This document shows, in pieces, positions 1-13,100 of a stretch of DNA of 64,000 bases. This DNA is from Syngnathus acus (taxonomy: Eukaryota; Chordata; Actinopteri; Syngnathiformes; Syngnathidae). The position numbers were made by a program, and so were the translations under genes. Positions within the stretch are counted from its first letter, which is position 1. Each line of letters starts with the position of its first letter. A model generated the notes under the pieces. It saw only the letters and a program-made list of their open reading frames with translations, ran no database searches and had not been told where the DNA came from. The stretch covers positions 2,843,104 through 2,907,103 of the forward strand of contig NC_051105.1 in the NCBI RefSeq assembly GCF_901709675.1. The letters run 5' to 3'.

Positions 1-65
1 GCCTTACTGTGGAGCCCTCCACCATCTTCATGCTTTCTCAGTCATCCAGCAGAATGAGTTTCTGA
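1..65 (+). CDS. atp11a: 3' end of an ATP11A-like P4-ATPase gene (partial, C-terminus only)
   Basis: The + strand frame starting at base 3 encodes about 20 residues ending STIFMLSQSSSRMSF and a TGA at 63-65. The rest of the gene lies outside the window. I attribute it to ATP11A because the tail resembles a class 6 P4-ATPase C-terminus as I remember it, and because human ATP11A lies directly upstream of MCF2L in the same orientation, as here. Family role: a multi-pass lipid flippase that moves aminophospholipids to the cytoplasmic leaflet of the plasma membrane and endosomes, usually with a CDC50 subunit. The stretch is very short, so the assignment depends on synteny. A second open frame (base 2 to the TGA at 104-106) is basic and looks less protein-like. 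Confidence 0.45.
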   Translation, partial: LTVEPSTIFMLSQSSSRMSF

Positions 66-1940
66 TTGAGCCAAACAGACGAAGGAGGAACAAGAAGAGC
101 AGGTGACTCTCAAGGCCGCAACTCCTGTATGCATGCTGGGAAATAACATGAGGGGGGGGGGAAAAAAAACGCACATCTTAATTGCTCTCTCCTGACATCG
201 CGTCATCTAACTGCAATGTGCTAGATGTAAAAGATCCCTCCTCCTTTTCCTATCTTATAATGTAGGGTCCTAAACGTTTTCATCTTAAGACCACAATATA
301 TCCCGATAACATCGTACATTGTACAAAAAAAAGCCCTTTGCCAAGAAATGGACTACTTAATGATCTGTAACAGGCTTTCCAAACCTTTACTGAGCCAAGG
401 CACCCGTTTTACATTTACAGAAAACCAAAAACAAAAATTCTGAAGTAATGATGATCTTTACTCAATTGAATCATCCAAATTTCAGTGTGAAAGCTGGTCT
501 TCCAAACTGCAGGAAATGTTTAGGGTCACTCACATTATATTATTGGCATGGATCAATGAACATACCTGTGTTTTTTATTCTACATTTTCTGAGAGATTAA
601 GTGAAATTGGACAAATTCCCACAATACCCGTCTCACAGGACACTAATCACTAATCAATAGCACACAAGATTACCCATTTCCACTCAACAATTGGCGAACA
701 AATCAAAGTTTGGGAAACCTAAATATAATGTTCCTCTGAATCCTTTGCAGTGACTTTTTATATGCATGTATTCCATCTATTGATTGACTATTTTGGGGGT
801 TTTAAATTATGCTAGTATGTTTTTTGGTGAACTTTTAAACAGGCACGAATTACTTTTCAAAATGTGTTTACTCGTTACTTGCTTCCTACTCAAATCGTAG
901 GAAACTGTTTCTCATTTTATGATCATCATTTAAAGGAAAGATGTTAATCCTGCAGTTTCCCTCTAAGATTGCTAAAATGTTTTTGCAGAGAGAGATGCAT
1001 ACAAGGTGAGAAAATAATCTCAAAATATACAGTAGTTGTAATATTTATAGGAAAAAAGTCAAATCATAGGAATATAACATTTTAAATGATCAATTTGGCT
1101 ATTTTTATAAGAGCTAGGTACCAATCTAAAAAAATTTCAACATATTACGCAACAAAAATAATTGCACCTTTTTTCCTTTCAGTAACTCAACTTTCCTCAA
1201 TCACTCACCCAATTTTTTTTTTTAATTATTATTATAGGAAGGCTTTTTAAGGTAAGACTTATTTCATAGCCAAACTAGTGTTCTTTTTAGTATGAGGAGC
1301 AGTAATGCCATCTGGTGTTGAATGATGGATTTGCAGTTGTGACTATTTGCTTGATCATGTTGACTGATGATGATTTTCGACACTGACAACGTTTTATTAT
1401 ACGTTTGTATTTGCATTTATTTTGGTAACACTACTTTGGCATTGAGAAAAATCTTCATGGAAGGAAGTTGAACTTGAATATTACAATAATTTAAATATCG
1501 TTGAATCTCTAACGATGAACATGATCCATTCTGAGATGTTTAACTTTTTTGTATACACACAAGACAATCTTTACATTCAATTTATTTTTGGCATCACCCA
1601 CCCAAAGAATTGATGTCTTGCATAACGATGCTTTGAACTCCCAAGTTCTCCTTGCCTTTTGACCATAGTTTTAACATTATAAATGAGTAGATGTTGGTTG
1701 AAGACCAAATTGTACAACTTTTAGTACCTCTGTGCCAGGGTCAAACTGTCCCCACCATAAAACCTTTTAACAGCACAGAGCACAGGCAATGCTTAGTATA
1801 TTTTTGTTTGATTTTCACATTGTACCTCAGGGCAGTTTGATTTAAGATGATCTTCTGTTTTGCAGGTGTGGAGCTAATCTGCTCCCTTTTCTTTTTTTCT
1901 TTTTCAAAAATCTTTGACTATGCTGCATTTGTCTATGTAG
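66..1940. other. Noncoding AT-rich DNA (3' UTR and/or last intron of upstream gene)
   Basis: No supported coding exon. AT-rich with short homopolymers. It would be 3' UTR if the first-exon stop is used and intron if the 1941 exon is used. Confidence 0.4.
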
Positions 1941-2204
1941 GATCGGGACAAGTTGTCATGGGATGACATGGCCAAGCTGCCGTCCCGCCGCTCCTACAAA
2001 GGCGCGAGCGTCGACTCCTCTCAGCTTCATCTTGGCGCCGTGGAGACGCTGTCGCTTCGCGCTTCCGACCCCCTTCCCCAAAAACTCTTGGCGCACTTGG
2101 CAGAAGGGGGGAGGGCAGACTTGCGCTCCCTCAGCCCGTGCATGCTCCGCCTTTCCGGGGCGGGGATTGCCTACTATGCTCCGGGGCCAGAAACGTCTGT
2201 CTGA
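1941..2204 (+). CDS. Possible alternative last coding exon of the upstream ATP11A-like gene
   Basis: A pyrimidine-rich tract and TAG acceptor end at 1940. The next frame stays open for 87 codons, starting DRDKLSWDDMAKLPSRR and ending at TGA 2202-2204. The exon is much richer in GC than its surroundings, as coding DNA is here. Entry is phase 0. A weak potential donor (ACT|GTGGAG at 8/9) in the first exon is also phase 0, so the gene could end either in the short tail at 65 or in this longer one. I do not recognise the peptide as a domain; it is Ser/Arg-rich at first, then Leu-rich. It could also be a chance open frame in a GC-rich patch. Confidence 0.35.
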   Translation, partial: DRDKLSWDDMAKLPSRRSYKGASVDSSQLHLGAVETLSLRASDPLPQKLLAHLAEGGRADLRSLSPCMLRLSGAGIAYYAPGPETSV

Positions 2205-4670
2205 AGCTCCAACTTTAGTGTTTGCAGAATGGAGTCATCATCTCAAGGGTGAGAATTTACACAACACACAAGCTCACCGTTTGGGCTGGCGTAGTGTCAT
2301 CCAAACACCCACCACATGCTCATTCTTTTGCTTTTCCGACATCTTCTGCATATTTGAAAAAACAATTGGCAAGATACTCTCCAGCCTGTTGGTACAATGA
2401 CGTCTTTGTTATTTTGTGTCAAAATTTGTATGTACAATACACTATATGTGTATGTTCACTATGTGGTCTGGCCAAGTAAGGGCTGCCATCCAGCTCAGCC
2501 CTTTAGGTGTGCGTGTATGTACGTTTTCTATGTGACACACCTTTGCCTTACAGGTAAAACACACAGCAGCAGGCTAGAAGCCAAAGGTGTTCAAAAAAGA
2601 AAAAAAAAAGAGGAAGTGGTATATTACAAAGCCTTACACATACACTCAGCAACCCCCTCACACCGCACACACACACACACACAAACACCTCATGCTATTC
2701 GAATGGGGGGCAAAACAAAATAGAGGGATGTGCAGTATTGTCGCCACCCTGCCTTAATTCATACATGCCTGCTTACAGTAGTTTCAGTGGGACACTTATT
2801 TTCACTATTCCATCTCACCTCTGTGTCCTTGCATGTCTCAACTCTTTGCATGGTGATGTGTGTACCCAGGACTAAACTTTGACTATTTTTGTGTACCATG
2901 TAGCCTGATGGCACTAAGGAGTATTAAGGCCACACTGAAAACATCTAAAAATCATTTTACAAGAATAAAATCATAGAATTTCAAAATTGAATTGATAAAT
3001 TCAGTAGAACTTTAGTTTTTCAAATGAACAATTTTACAAAGCTGTGCTACCCTTTTTAAGGTGACAAGATCAAAGTCAAATAATATACATCCGTAAAAAT
3101 ACAAATTTTCACTGAAATAAATATTAAAATATAATATTTAATTATTTCAAAGCAAAACAGATATGTTTACAAAAATAAATTTAGTAAGCATAATTTATGA
3201 GAGAAAAATAATGGTTTTATAAGAAAAGATTGTAATTTCAGGAGAATAAAATTGATGGAAAATTACCAGGAAAAAGTTGCAAAGAATAAAGCCGCAATAT
3301 TACTAAGGTCAAAATATTTATGAGGGTGGTTGTAATAGAGAAAGTCTCTTATTTTACAACAGAATGAGAACAATTCTGTTTTTAGTAGTGTTTCAAGTTT
3401 TCATTTGACCAAATAATGTAGTAATATTATGAGAACAAATCTATATCTATACCTTCCCTCTTGTTTTATTATGACTTATTCTCCTTCCATCATTAGTCTC
3501 ATTTTATGACTTTTTCTATGTAAAATTGCAACTTTTAAAGAAAGACAAATTTACAACAGTATTATCAGAAAATCATGTCGCTGTGGCTTTAATACTCTTT
3601 CCAAGCAGAGTGATGGTTACAGGCGCTCTAAAAGTGACTGTCTTTTACTTCCGGATGATTTTGTGCCCTTTGTATGTTATGCAGAAACTAATGTCACGTC
3701 TGAAAGAAATGTTCCTTTTGTTCCCCTGTCTTGGTGGCAGTCACTATCGATGACTGATGTAACTTGACACGTGATGATGTGTGGTACTCAGCAGGAAGAC
3801 TTGAATAGGCGATGTCACAATCAATCAGTAGAATGTCAAACCAATTTGTCCGTCATGATCTCCAGCTGACGATTGTAGCTCATTCCGGATCAACCTCTTT
3901 TTCCTTTCGAGAACACACTTTACTTTTATATGCAAAAATCTACCAACGGGCATAGATTTAATACACACGCACACACTATTTGTTTAGATTTGGGGACTCA
4001 ACATCATGACCTCAGTGACACTCACTGTGCTGTTGCCGTATTGTATCCCGACGAATTTGTCATGCTACTTTGTTTAAATATTTCATGATTGTTGTTTACC
4101 CCATCAGGATTTAGTTGCACATTTTATACACCACATGTTCGCATTTCGTGTTTTTTTTTTTTTTTGTTTGTTTTTTTTAAAAGTGCATTTTGAGGTGCAA
4201 CATGTGCCAAAACCTTTTTTTTTTCTCAATTTTGATAAGTTTCTAACATTTTGATGTCAAAGGGTGGATGAAACTGTAGTTTACCAGCGATAATTAATAC
4301 TTTATTTCCGACGAAAAATGTTGTCCGGGGATATATTATGGTTCCATTTCTACTATTTTATTTATATTCAAAGGCCAACACTTGCATTTTTACTTCCAGC
4401 TACACTCTAAATTGTGCTTTTAATTAGTAACTTGTGTATTGAAATTGCTTTAAAAAAAAAAAAAATCCAAACAAGGTCCAGTGGGGATATATTCTGGCCA
4501 TTTACAATGCATTTCCTTTATTCCTTGGCATTTAAGGAATAGTTGTATTTTCACTTTACTTCCACTCACACTGGCCCTCATTTACTAATGTCCGACAACC
4601 ATCATTGGCTCCAACCGGGAGGCATACAAATCCCCCTTTGCTGAAATATATTTATTCCCTACCATCAAAT
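2205..4670. other. Intergenic / 3' UTR sequence without a supported gene
   Basis: Short open frames here have no recognisable protein content. Includes a CA-rich run near 2665-2690 and AT-rich DNA from 2900 to 3500. Confidence 0.5.
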
Positions 4671-4671
4671 T

Positions 4672-5025
4672 CAACATCCATCCATTTTCTGTACCGCTTG
4701 TCCCCACGGGGGTGGCGGGCGTGCTGGAGCCTATCCCAGCAGTCATTGGGCAGTAGGCGGGGGACATCTTGAACTGGTTGCCAGCCAATCGCAGGGCACA
4801 CAGAGACAAACAACCATCCTCACTCGCACTCACAGCTACGGGAAATTTGGAGGGCTCAATCGGCCTACCAAGCATGTTTTTGGGATGTGGGAGGAAACCG
4901 GAGTGCCCGGAGAAAACCCACGCGGGCACGGGGAGAACATGCAAACTCCACACAGGGAGGGCCGGAGGTGGAATCGAACCCACACCCTCCTAACTGCGAG
5001 GCGGACGTGATAACCAGTGTTCAAC
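4672..5025 (-). repeat. Common fish interspersed repeat with tRNA-like end (about 350 bp)
   Basis: The + strand text opens with the repeated 'atccatccattttctgtacc' motif and runs through conserved phrases (GCCAGCCAATCGCAGGGCAC, GTGGGAGGAAACCGGAGT, GGGGAGAACATGCAAACTCC). It ends with the complement of a tRNA-like head: GAATCGAACCC (B-box complement) and then GAGGCGGACGTGATAACCAGT. The element therefore reads on the - strand. Related pieces lie at 16608-16645, 17786-17866, 43965-44095 and 55985-56060. Short open frames inside it are repeat-derived. Confidence 0.8.
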
Positions 5026-5848
5026 AACTTGTGTCATCTTTATTTATTGATCGCCTCATAATTTATTTTTCAATGTGTGTTTACACTCTCGGTTTAAGTT
5101 CGCAATTGATATTGTTGTATGTTGTTATATGTTTGCTACAAACCTTTCAAAAATAGGACTGAGAAAGGTATAAACGTCTCTCACAGCTATTTTTTTTTTT
5201 TTGTTTGGGCCTGGTATGAATATGTCATGAGATTGCGTATATTTTCAAATTGTGCGCAGAGTACGAACATTCTACATATTTATTAATAAATGAGGCCCAT
5301 TGTGTTTTCATTCCCTTGTCAATTTGAAAGCATGAAAAAGAAGAAAAAAAAATCCAATAGCCCGTGAGCTACATTGTGTTCATCTACAGTAATCTATATT
5401 TGATTTCTTTTGTGACTTTTCACCTCTGGAGTGTTGTTGTTTTGTCCATGAGGATGTTTTGTGCATGTTTCCTTTGCTACTTTTGCATATCCCGAAAAGA
5501 ATGTGGGTTCCAATGTGGGGTCTAGTTTACCAAAAGGGTCAGTAGAGATTTATCAGTACACACACAGCACTTTGTGGTACAGATGTGTGTATGCCTAAAA
5601 TTGAAGGTATGTTGTCTGTCAACTAAGAGGGATTTATACTGTTACACTTCTCTTCCTCACAAGTTATTTTTCTAAGAGCATTGTAGTAGGTGAAGTGACC
5701 AAATAACTTGAAACTGGAACAAACTGGCTTCCGTCTCAAATGGTTGTATCACCAGCCTTTTTCTCGAATGTCAACGCCGCTTCTTCTGTCCATCAGCACA
5801 AGAGTTCAAAATGCTGATATCTATGAGCATGATAAAGGTGCCAGTAGG

Positions 5849-5880
<32 letters not shown>

Positions 5881-5905
5881 GTGTTAGCGCGTGTGTGTGT
5901 GCGCG
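5849..5905. repeat. GT dinucleotide microsatellite with interruptions
   Basis: An uninterrupted GT run is followed by GTGCGTGTGTTAGCGCGTGTG variants. An open frame starting here (MCVCVCV) is an artefact of the repeat. Confidence 0.95.
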
Positions 5906-7080
5906 TTCTTCTGAGCGGTATGCACACCTTCCGTACACCACTGTTTGTATTACTATTACAAAGTTTAAAGGGTATTTTTTTTCCTCCTAACTATTTTGCA
6001 AGCCTGTCTGTAGCAAACGAGAGTTTAAAGCACTGTATTGTCATATTGCTTGGAATAAAGAAATCGTTTAAAATATCTGGGTTGTTTTCATTTACAAATT
6101 TGGAAGAAGTTCGGTTGCGGGCCTATTTCAAAAATTGTTTTTCCACTGATGGGGCATTGTGATGTTCCAGGAATGTTATATAAGTGATCATTTGAAAATG
6201 CAAATAATGGTAGAGATTTAGTAAATAGAAATAAAGTGTCTCATATTGTATTTAACCCTTTCCCTCGTATTGTGAGAAATCATTCACATGATTAGTGTCT
6301 TATATAGATGAATGTCATGAATTATTAATAATAACTACAGCTGTCACCAACACATCTTATTAAAATTAAATATCCTATTAGTTATTCCATTGTGTAAGTG
6401 CACCGTTTCGAGGCAGTGATGTTTGTGATCTGTAGACTGTGATTTTCATAATCCATATAAAACCGTAGCATTTTGAATACGGCACAATTTGGTTCTTGTC
6501 ATTGGTGACTAGCTACTTGAGTTCTCCTTTGACGTCTCGATGCAACTCCATGTTTTGCACACAAGGTGTCACTATTGTATCACTGGTTGTGTATGCGAGC
6601 ACACCCAACCTCTCCCTCTCCTCCCCCAACCATTGTTTGCAGCATCACGCGAGTCACCGATGTGTGCGAACGAGGCTGCATCATCATCATCATCATCCTG
6701 CTCCAGCTCCTCCCCGCCTTCTCGGGCTATCCTCCCTTTCCCGACTGCCCCTAGCCGAGGACGTGCCCTGGCAGCCTAGGCTGTGTGTGAGGCAGCATCA
6801 GCATCGTTCAAGCATCCAAGGAGGCCTCCATCATCCCCCTTTACATACACTCACACACCCATGTTTCATACAAGACCGCCACCAGGAATACACATCTCGG
6901 GTTAGACCCTTCTGATTCCGCTGCATCCCCTTCTCCCTCCCACCCCCATCCCCCACAGCCCATAACATCACCGCACCAATCTCTCCGAGGAACCGTCTGG
7001 TAAAAGCAGGCAAGCTGTCTCTTCTTCCCAGGAAAGCTTCTCCTTGCTGGGCTGCTGGTCTCCCACTGCCCCTCTGGAGG

Positions 7081-7159
7081 ATGATCTTGTGGATGAAAAC
7101 AGAGGAGATGGACGTGGGGGAACTGCTGGAGAGGCTGACGACGGTCACCAGGAGTATAG
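7081..7159 (+). CDS. mcf2l: mcf2l alternative first coding exon A
   Basis: ATG at 7081 opens a frame beginning MILWMKTEEMDVGELL and continuing as an amphipathic, Leu/Glu-rich segment to ATA G|GTGGGC at 7159/7160. It ends in phase 1, exactly what the next shared exon (16371) needs, so it would join as ...RSI-DEIMQ. The preceding 500 bp are relatively GC-rich and could hold a promoter and 5' UTR. There is no transcript evidence. The case rests on the ATG, phase-compatible donor and helical peptide. Confidence 0.5.
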
Positions 7160-10100
7160 GTGGGCCACAACTACACACACCCACACAAGGACATTCTCAT
7201 TCTTGCTGGTTTAAAATGTAACCCTGAAAAAGAGGAATAAAGCGTTTCAGAAATGTGACAATAGACATAATTGTCAGGGTTTGTCAATATGACATCATGA
7301 CCTACATTTTATTACCTGTAGGAGGAAAACAATGCTTTGCGTAGAAACAAGATGTGTCGATACAGTCTGAATTCCAGTTTGGTGGTCAAAGGTCTATTTG
7401 AACCATTTTAACAACTGCAATGCGGGAAAGTATTGAATTAGATGGTGATGAACCCTAAGAGATTCTAGCCTGCACACGCCCATCAGTCACAACATCGATT
7501 ATACCTGCACTGTGCCATGAGGTGCATCATAGCAGCCGTAAAAAAAAAAAAAAAAATCTTCCTTTGCAAAGATGATAATGCTGTCAGGTGCTTATTAAGA
7601 GGGAAAAACATTAAGTTAGTGTATTTCTTGGTATTTGTGGGTTGTTGTTTATTTTACTAAAGATATCATAACTAATGGCTTTTATTACACTCATTTGAAT
7701 ATTATTATAATATGGGCTTTGTTGCTTTCAATTGATAGAATACACTATCATAACTGTCATTATCTCCGGCTGGAACGAATGCTCCTGATAATGCGTGACA
7801 AAGTCCAGCACACAATTATGGAGGATTATTTGCTGGAATAATGTGATGTTTTCTGCAAGTGATAGCGACACATAATACTGGGACTCCTCCTCCCTGCTTA
7901 CATTGGCCCTGATCCATGAAGAATAGCAAACTGGAAACTTACAATGCGGGCAGAAGAGGAGTACCTGTTTTAAAACAGGTCAAGCATGAAATAATTAAAT
8001 GAAGCCACATGTTTAATGAGATCAGTGAAGCAAAGAGAAGTCCTGATGTCCAGCAGCAATCCTCCACATATGTTGATCAACTAGCAGTGAGTAGGCGGAC
8101 TAGATATTAGATAAATATACTGCTTCTGTTGAATAGATTAACCTGGTGTTTCGAAAAGATCCCCTACATGGGTGTTTATTTTCTTTTTGAATGAAAGTGA
8201 ATTCTCTGGTAGGCCCAAGGGTTAAGGTTCCCCATCCCTGCATTACCCGCATGCAATCGTTGTTGGAGACAATGGTGACGAGGTCGTGCCGTGGCTGGAT
8301 GGCGAGAGCAAAAGACGAGCTAACGATGATCTCACGAGACAGGAGCTAGCATGAGAGTACGCCCGAAGAGATTCAGGGAAGAATTTATTGATGTCTTAAT
8401 TAGTAAGGAAGTTTAAAACCTCGACACGCTCTTTTGAAAGTCTTTGCACTTTGTAGAATGTTGTACAAATGCATTGGCGACTTGAAAATTGTTTTCCCAA
8501 ATGAAATAATTATAGTCAGGTTCAAATTGTTGCCAATGCTACAGGCAACATTCAGTTTGGCCCAGTTGCAGTTTTATGTATATTAGCCAACAGCATGCCT
8601 TGTTCAAGCTGCTTTGACAAAAAAAAGCAAATCATTTTTTTTTACATTGAATTGAATCTCTTGAATTTGGCCACCATTTTGACTAAAGACAGCTGCACTT
8701 CAGGAGTAAGCTTGGCAAAAAAGCCATAATGATGTTGTACAGTCACCACCAAGTTCGCATGGTAACCGTTGTCGACATGGCAAACCGTTGTCTGAATTTA
8801 GTTCACCAGCTTTGAGCACACAACACAGCAAATTCACAATGTCCAACTTTGCATACTGCCTCCCTTCCTGGACAAATATTGGTTCACACAACAGCACAAG
8901 CATAGCAAACATCAGTGTTTTTAAACTTTAAAGCTGGTTTCTTGATCTTGGCTGTGGAGTACTGGAAGTAAGTTGGAGTATCCGGTAAGACAGGGTGATG
9001 CGGAAAGCCGAGGCAGATTAGTAGAGGGGTGGAAGAATATAATTAGCCCGAGCAACAGAAGGGGATTTGTGCCCCGACGGCTGCCGGTTTCCTCCAGCTG
9101 GGAAACCTATGCGGCTGTCAATAGTTACACTTGCAATGAGGTCTGTGAGTCCGTGCAGAGCGCAGCAGCACAAGATCTATTCTTGCCTGTAGCGTGACCG
9201 CATGCAGACGTTGTGCAGTGCAGTGACTCAGCAATTTAAACCTGCCAGCTTTGCGTGAAATCCCCAATGTGGATCTGCCGAAGAAGCCGGTTTAGTGAGG
9301 GGTGCACCGTGGAGGTCTCGCCATCGCAGGATGCATGCATGTCTGTCTGATCCTGTACAATCACAGAAGTGAACCCTTCCAGGATCCTTCTTATGCCTGC
9401 GCTGAAAGTTTGTACGAGAGTTTGAAACTGCCAGTTGGCTCCAAATGTCTCTGCACGAGTTCTTGCGGGAAGGCGGCGAGGCGTCGTACCGCATCATGAA
9501 CCGACTCAGTCTTCTGATCCAGAACTTGGACATCTCGGGATTGGGCTCTTCTTTTCCTTTCAGTCCAGCCAGTCGTAAGAATTCCTGGAGAGAGTGGGAT
9601 GGTAAGAGGATGGGATGTTTTTTGTGTACTGGTCATCTTTAGTGGTACTGGCAAAAACTGGTGGTTAGTTTAGTTTCTGTTAGGAAAAGAGCATGCGTGT
9701 TTGTTGATCTACTCATGTCTGTGTGCTGTGAGAATTCAGTAGGATTTTCCATATGGCAAAATACAGTATTGATTTGGTACTTAAGAGATGATTTGCCTTG
9801 ACCCAACACTAGAAGTCATTTGTTAATTGTTTATTTAGCAATTTTATGAGACGTTTTTTTGGTTGACTTATTGCACAACTTAGTTTGTTAGCATGATTAT
9901 GAAGAAAAAATGTGCAAGGCAAAAGGTGTTTCTTTGTTTCTTTTCAGTCAGCTAGTTTGTTTTTTAATAGGTTTACATTGTCAAAAAAATACGGTCTGGT
10001 TTGACCTCTATTTGTTCATCAGAATTGGGCAAACGTTAAAAAAAATGATTTCTTCGAAACTTTGAAGTGGTGTCAGGGCCGAGGTTAGGAACTCTTGACA

Positions 10101-13100
10101 CATCTTGATCTTTGGTATCCTATTTGGTCAAGGATTTTGTCCGTTTTTTTGGGCCGGGTTTGAAAAAGTGTGAAAGCTTTATATATTATGAATTAGTTAA
10201 TCTAAACACAGTCCACTTTAAATGCAATATGCTGCTTAGAGTATTGCACAATTACATTTTGTACTCACTACATTAGGTGTTCTTTGCAAAACTGCTGTGC
10301 GAGACTGCTGTAAATATTAGTTAGCATCACCCGGCAAAACTTCATTCTTTTATTTCCCATGTTGGCTTCCTTCTTTCTTCACCCAAAATGTGTGTGTGCA
10401 TGCGTGTGTGTGTGTGTGGGAGGGAGGGCTGAGCATCAACAAACGCTACCAGTATACAAATCTGAGCGGCTGCACAGCGCTTATTCCCGTCATTTGCTTT
10501 TTGCCGCAAGCACAGCAGCTGCTTCGAAGGCAAGGGGAAAGCTTGGTGTTCTATTGGGCTCAGTGTTTCCACTTTGAGACCTCCTGTAGTCCATGCGAGA
10601 CAGAGGGCGGAAAGAATGGTGAGGAAAGCCAAGAGGAATGCTTCTAAATGGGAAAATACGATTCCAATGGTAACCCTTAAGCGACGTGAGTGAAAGAAAT
10701 GCTGACATTTTACTTGTGCTGCTTTTGTAGGCTACTGGTCGATAGTTTCCAGTGCAAAATGAACATATACTGCTATTTGTTTCTGTTCAAGGTCATTCTT
10801 AAATATCTAAGGTTAGTCTCTCCTTGGAAAAATACATTTGTCTGTGTGTGTGAGGGAAGACGACATCTTGGGTCTGTTTTTTTATGCTGTCGATAGAAAA
10901 AGAATTCTCAGGAATAAAACTCGCTTTTCTTGTAATTACTATTTTCCAGAGAAATGGGAAATTACACTTTTTACCGGCTCGGTGCAGTTTGACTATTTTT
11001 CTTGGAACAATGACATCAGACAGTTTTTAACTACAAATTATTTGTGTACGCGAGGGCCAGTTTTGGAGCCTGAAATGTAAATGTGTCTAAAATGTCTATC
11101 ACACAAGGCTATTTTTAAATCCACCTGTTTTTATCAATCTCATCGTGCGGCCATTTTCACACTTGCTGTCGACTCGAAATGACATGACATGGCATTTGCC
11201 AGATCTCACGTCACAACCAATCACAGCTCTCCAGTTTTTGAAGCTGAGCAGTGATTGGTTGTGACCTGTGCACTGAGCAACCGTGATGTCATTTTCAGTG
11301 GACAGCAAGTGGCAAAATGGCCACCTCCTGAGATACAAAAAAAAAAGGTCATTTTTCTGCTTAACTCATATTTCACAAACTTAATATGATTCAGAATGCT
11401 GCATTTAGACTAGTGGGGGCACACACAACATATTATCGTAAAGACGTTTTTTTGGGTTGACTTCCCCTTTAATATCATGTTAGCCATTTTTTTACATGAC
11501 AATGCAGTTTTGGAGCCAGAAATTGTGACAATTTCACAATGTGTCTAAGGATCATATTCAATTCAGCCTATGATTATCGGCTACCTCTTTCGTGTTTGCA
11601 AATGAATCATCGACCCTTGCAAACAAACCATCAACTCTATGTCTTTAAGATAGACCGCTAAGTCTCAACCACACGTGCAATGCCTTTGAACGTGTTGGTG
11701 TTTACATACTCGATGTTTATTGCACTGATAACCTGATGTGTGCTGTGGCTTCATTGGGCAAACCAAATCCCTGTGAACACACACACGCAAGCACGTACGC
11801 ACACACACAAAAGCATGGCGACATATTTTTAATGTTATAACCAAGCCTTGTTTAAACTTTCCAGCTGACTTTGGAGTGCACTGGATCTTCTATACAAGTC
11901 ACTGAGCTTTAATTGTTGCATTGCAGTCGAGTAACAGGGCTTTTCTTTGAGTGTGACTTTAGAATGAGGACTCAGAGAGTTCGTGATAATGGAAGCTTTT
12001 GAGGGGTGTAAACAAGGCCGGGGGTTTCGAATGGTTAGAGTCCGTGAATGGTTAAAGGGGGATTCAAACTGTGTTTAAATGGGCCTGTTAGAATGGAGGC
12101 TTTGTAATTTCAGGTCCACGTCCCCTGAGATAATGCAGCCAAGTGGAACAGTGTACACTGACCACCTGACCATGTTACTTCAGCAAACATGTGCAGTTTG
12201 AAGATAACAGAAACCAACAAATAGAACTTTGTTTTCTAGTGCCAAACAACTACACTCAACATAGAACTTTGTTTTCTAGTGCTAAGCAACTACACTAAAC
12301 ATTTAAAACATAAATCATATAAAGAGATCCATTATGAGAAAGAAAAATCTAATCAGTTTGTCAAATAGATTTTACTTTTATTATTATTTTTTAAAGCAAT
12401 GAGAGTTTAAATTCCATGATAACTTGCATCTCAAAACTCCAGGTTTGAATTTGTGTTTAACAAGGTCATTCATTCATTTGTTCCCCTTAAATCTTTAGAG
12501 ATTATGTAACTAGTATTGTGGCCAGTTAGTGTGAGTTGTCAGTGATCTGCTCAGCTGGGTGTGGTCAGTTAATTGTCTTTTTAGAGGAAGAGGTACCCAG
12601 CTATTCGTTATCTGGGCGGAAGGGAAGGTTTGAGCTGTACAAGGTAGCTTTTGTCTGCCATAGGGAAGGTAACTTGAGGTAGGACTGAGAAGCACACACC
12701 GTTGTAGTATGGTGCTTTGAATGTGGATACGAGGGGTGGGGAGGGCGTCTGATCGAGGGGCTACCTGTTGTGATGAAGTGCAGTCAACAAGCCTGGAGCA
12801 GCAGGATGGAAGCAGGGAAGGTGTCAGATTCAGGCTCCTTTGTGGATCTTGACTTGGATTCTGGTTTTTGCAATGAAGTGGATTCGGGGCTGCAGAGTAC
12901 TGTGAGATTGGAGAGATTGAATTTGGTTGAGCTAGCGAAGAGACGGGAGCTTGACGGACTTGTAATCACGCGTAGTGCTAATGGGAAGAAACGACAGAGG
13001 AGAAAAGAAGAAAGTAATATGGAGGTTGATTCCGGATCCGAACAGCAGTGGAGTGGATCATTGCACGTGTGTCTGCAGCCTGTAGAGGAGAGCTGGGATC

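Noticed and set aside
4585-5156. Several open frames on both strands around 4600-5150
   Set aside because: All fall in one interspersed repeat with a tRNA-like end.
5851-6162. Open frame starting MCVCVCVCACV
   Set aside because: Starts in a GT microsatellite and has no coding character.
6496-6915. 139-codon open frame rich in His/Ser
   Set aside because: Low complexity (CATCAT run), overlapping open frames in all three phases; more likely GC-rich 5' flanking sequence of mcf2l.
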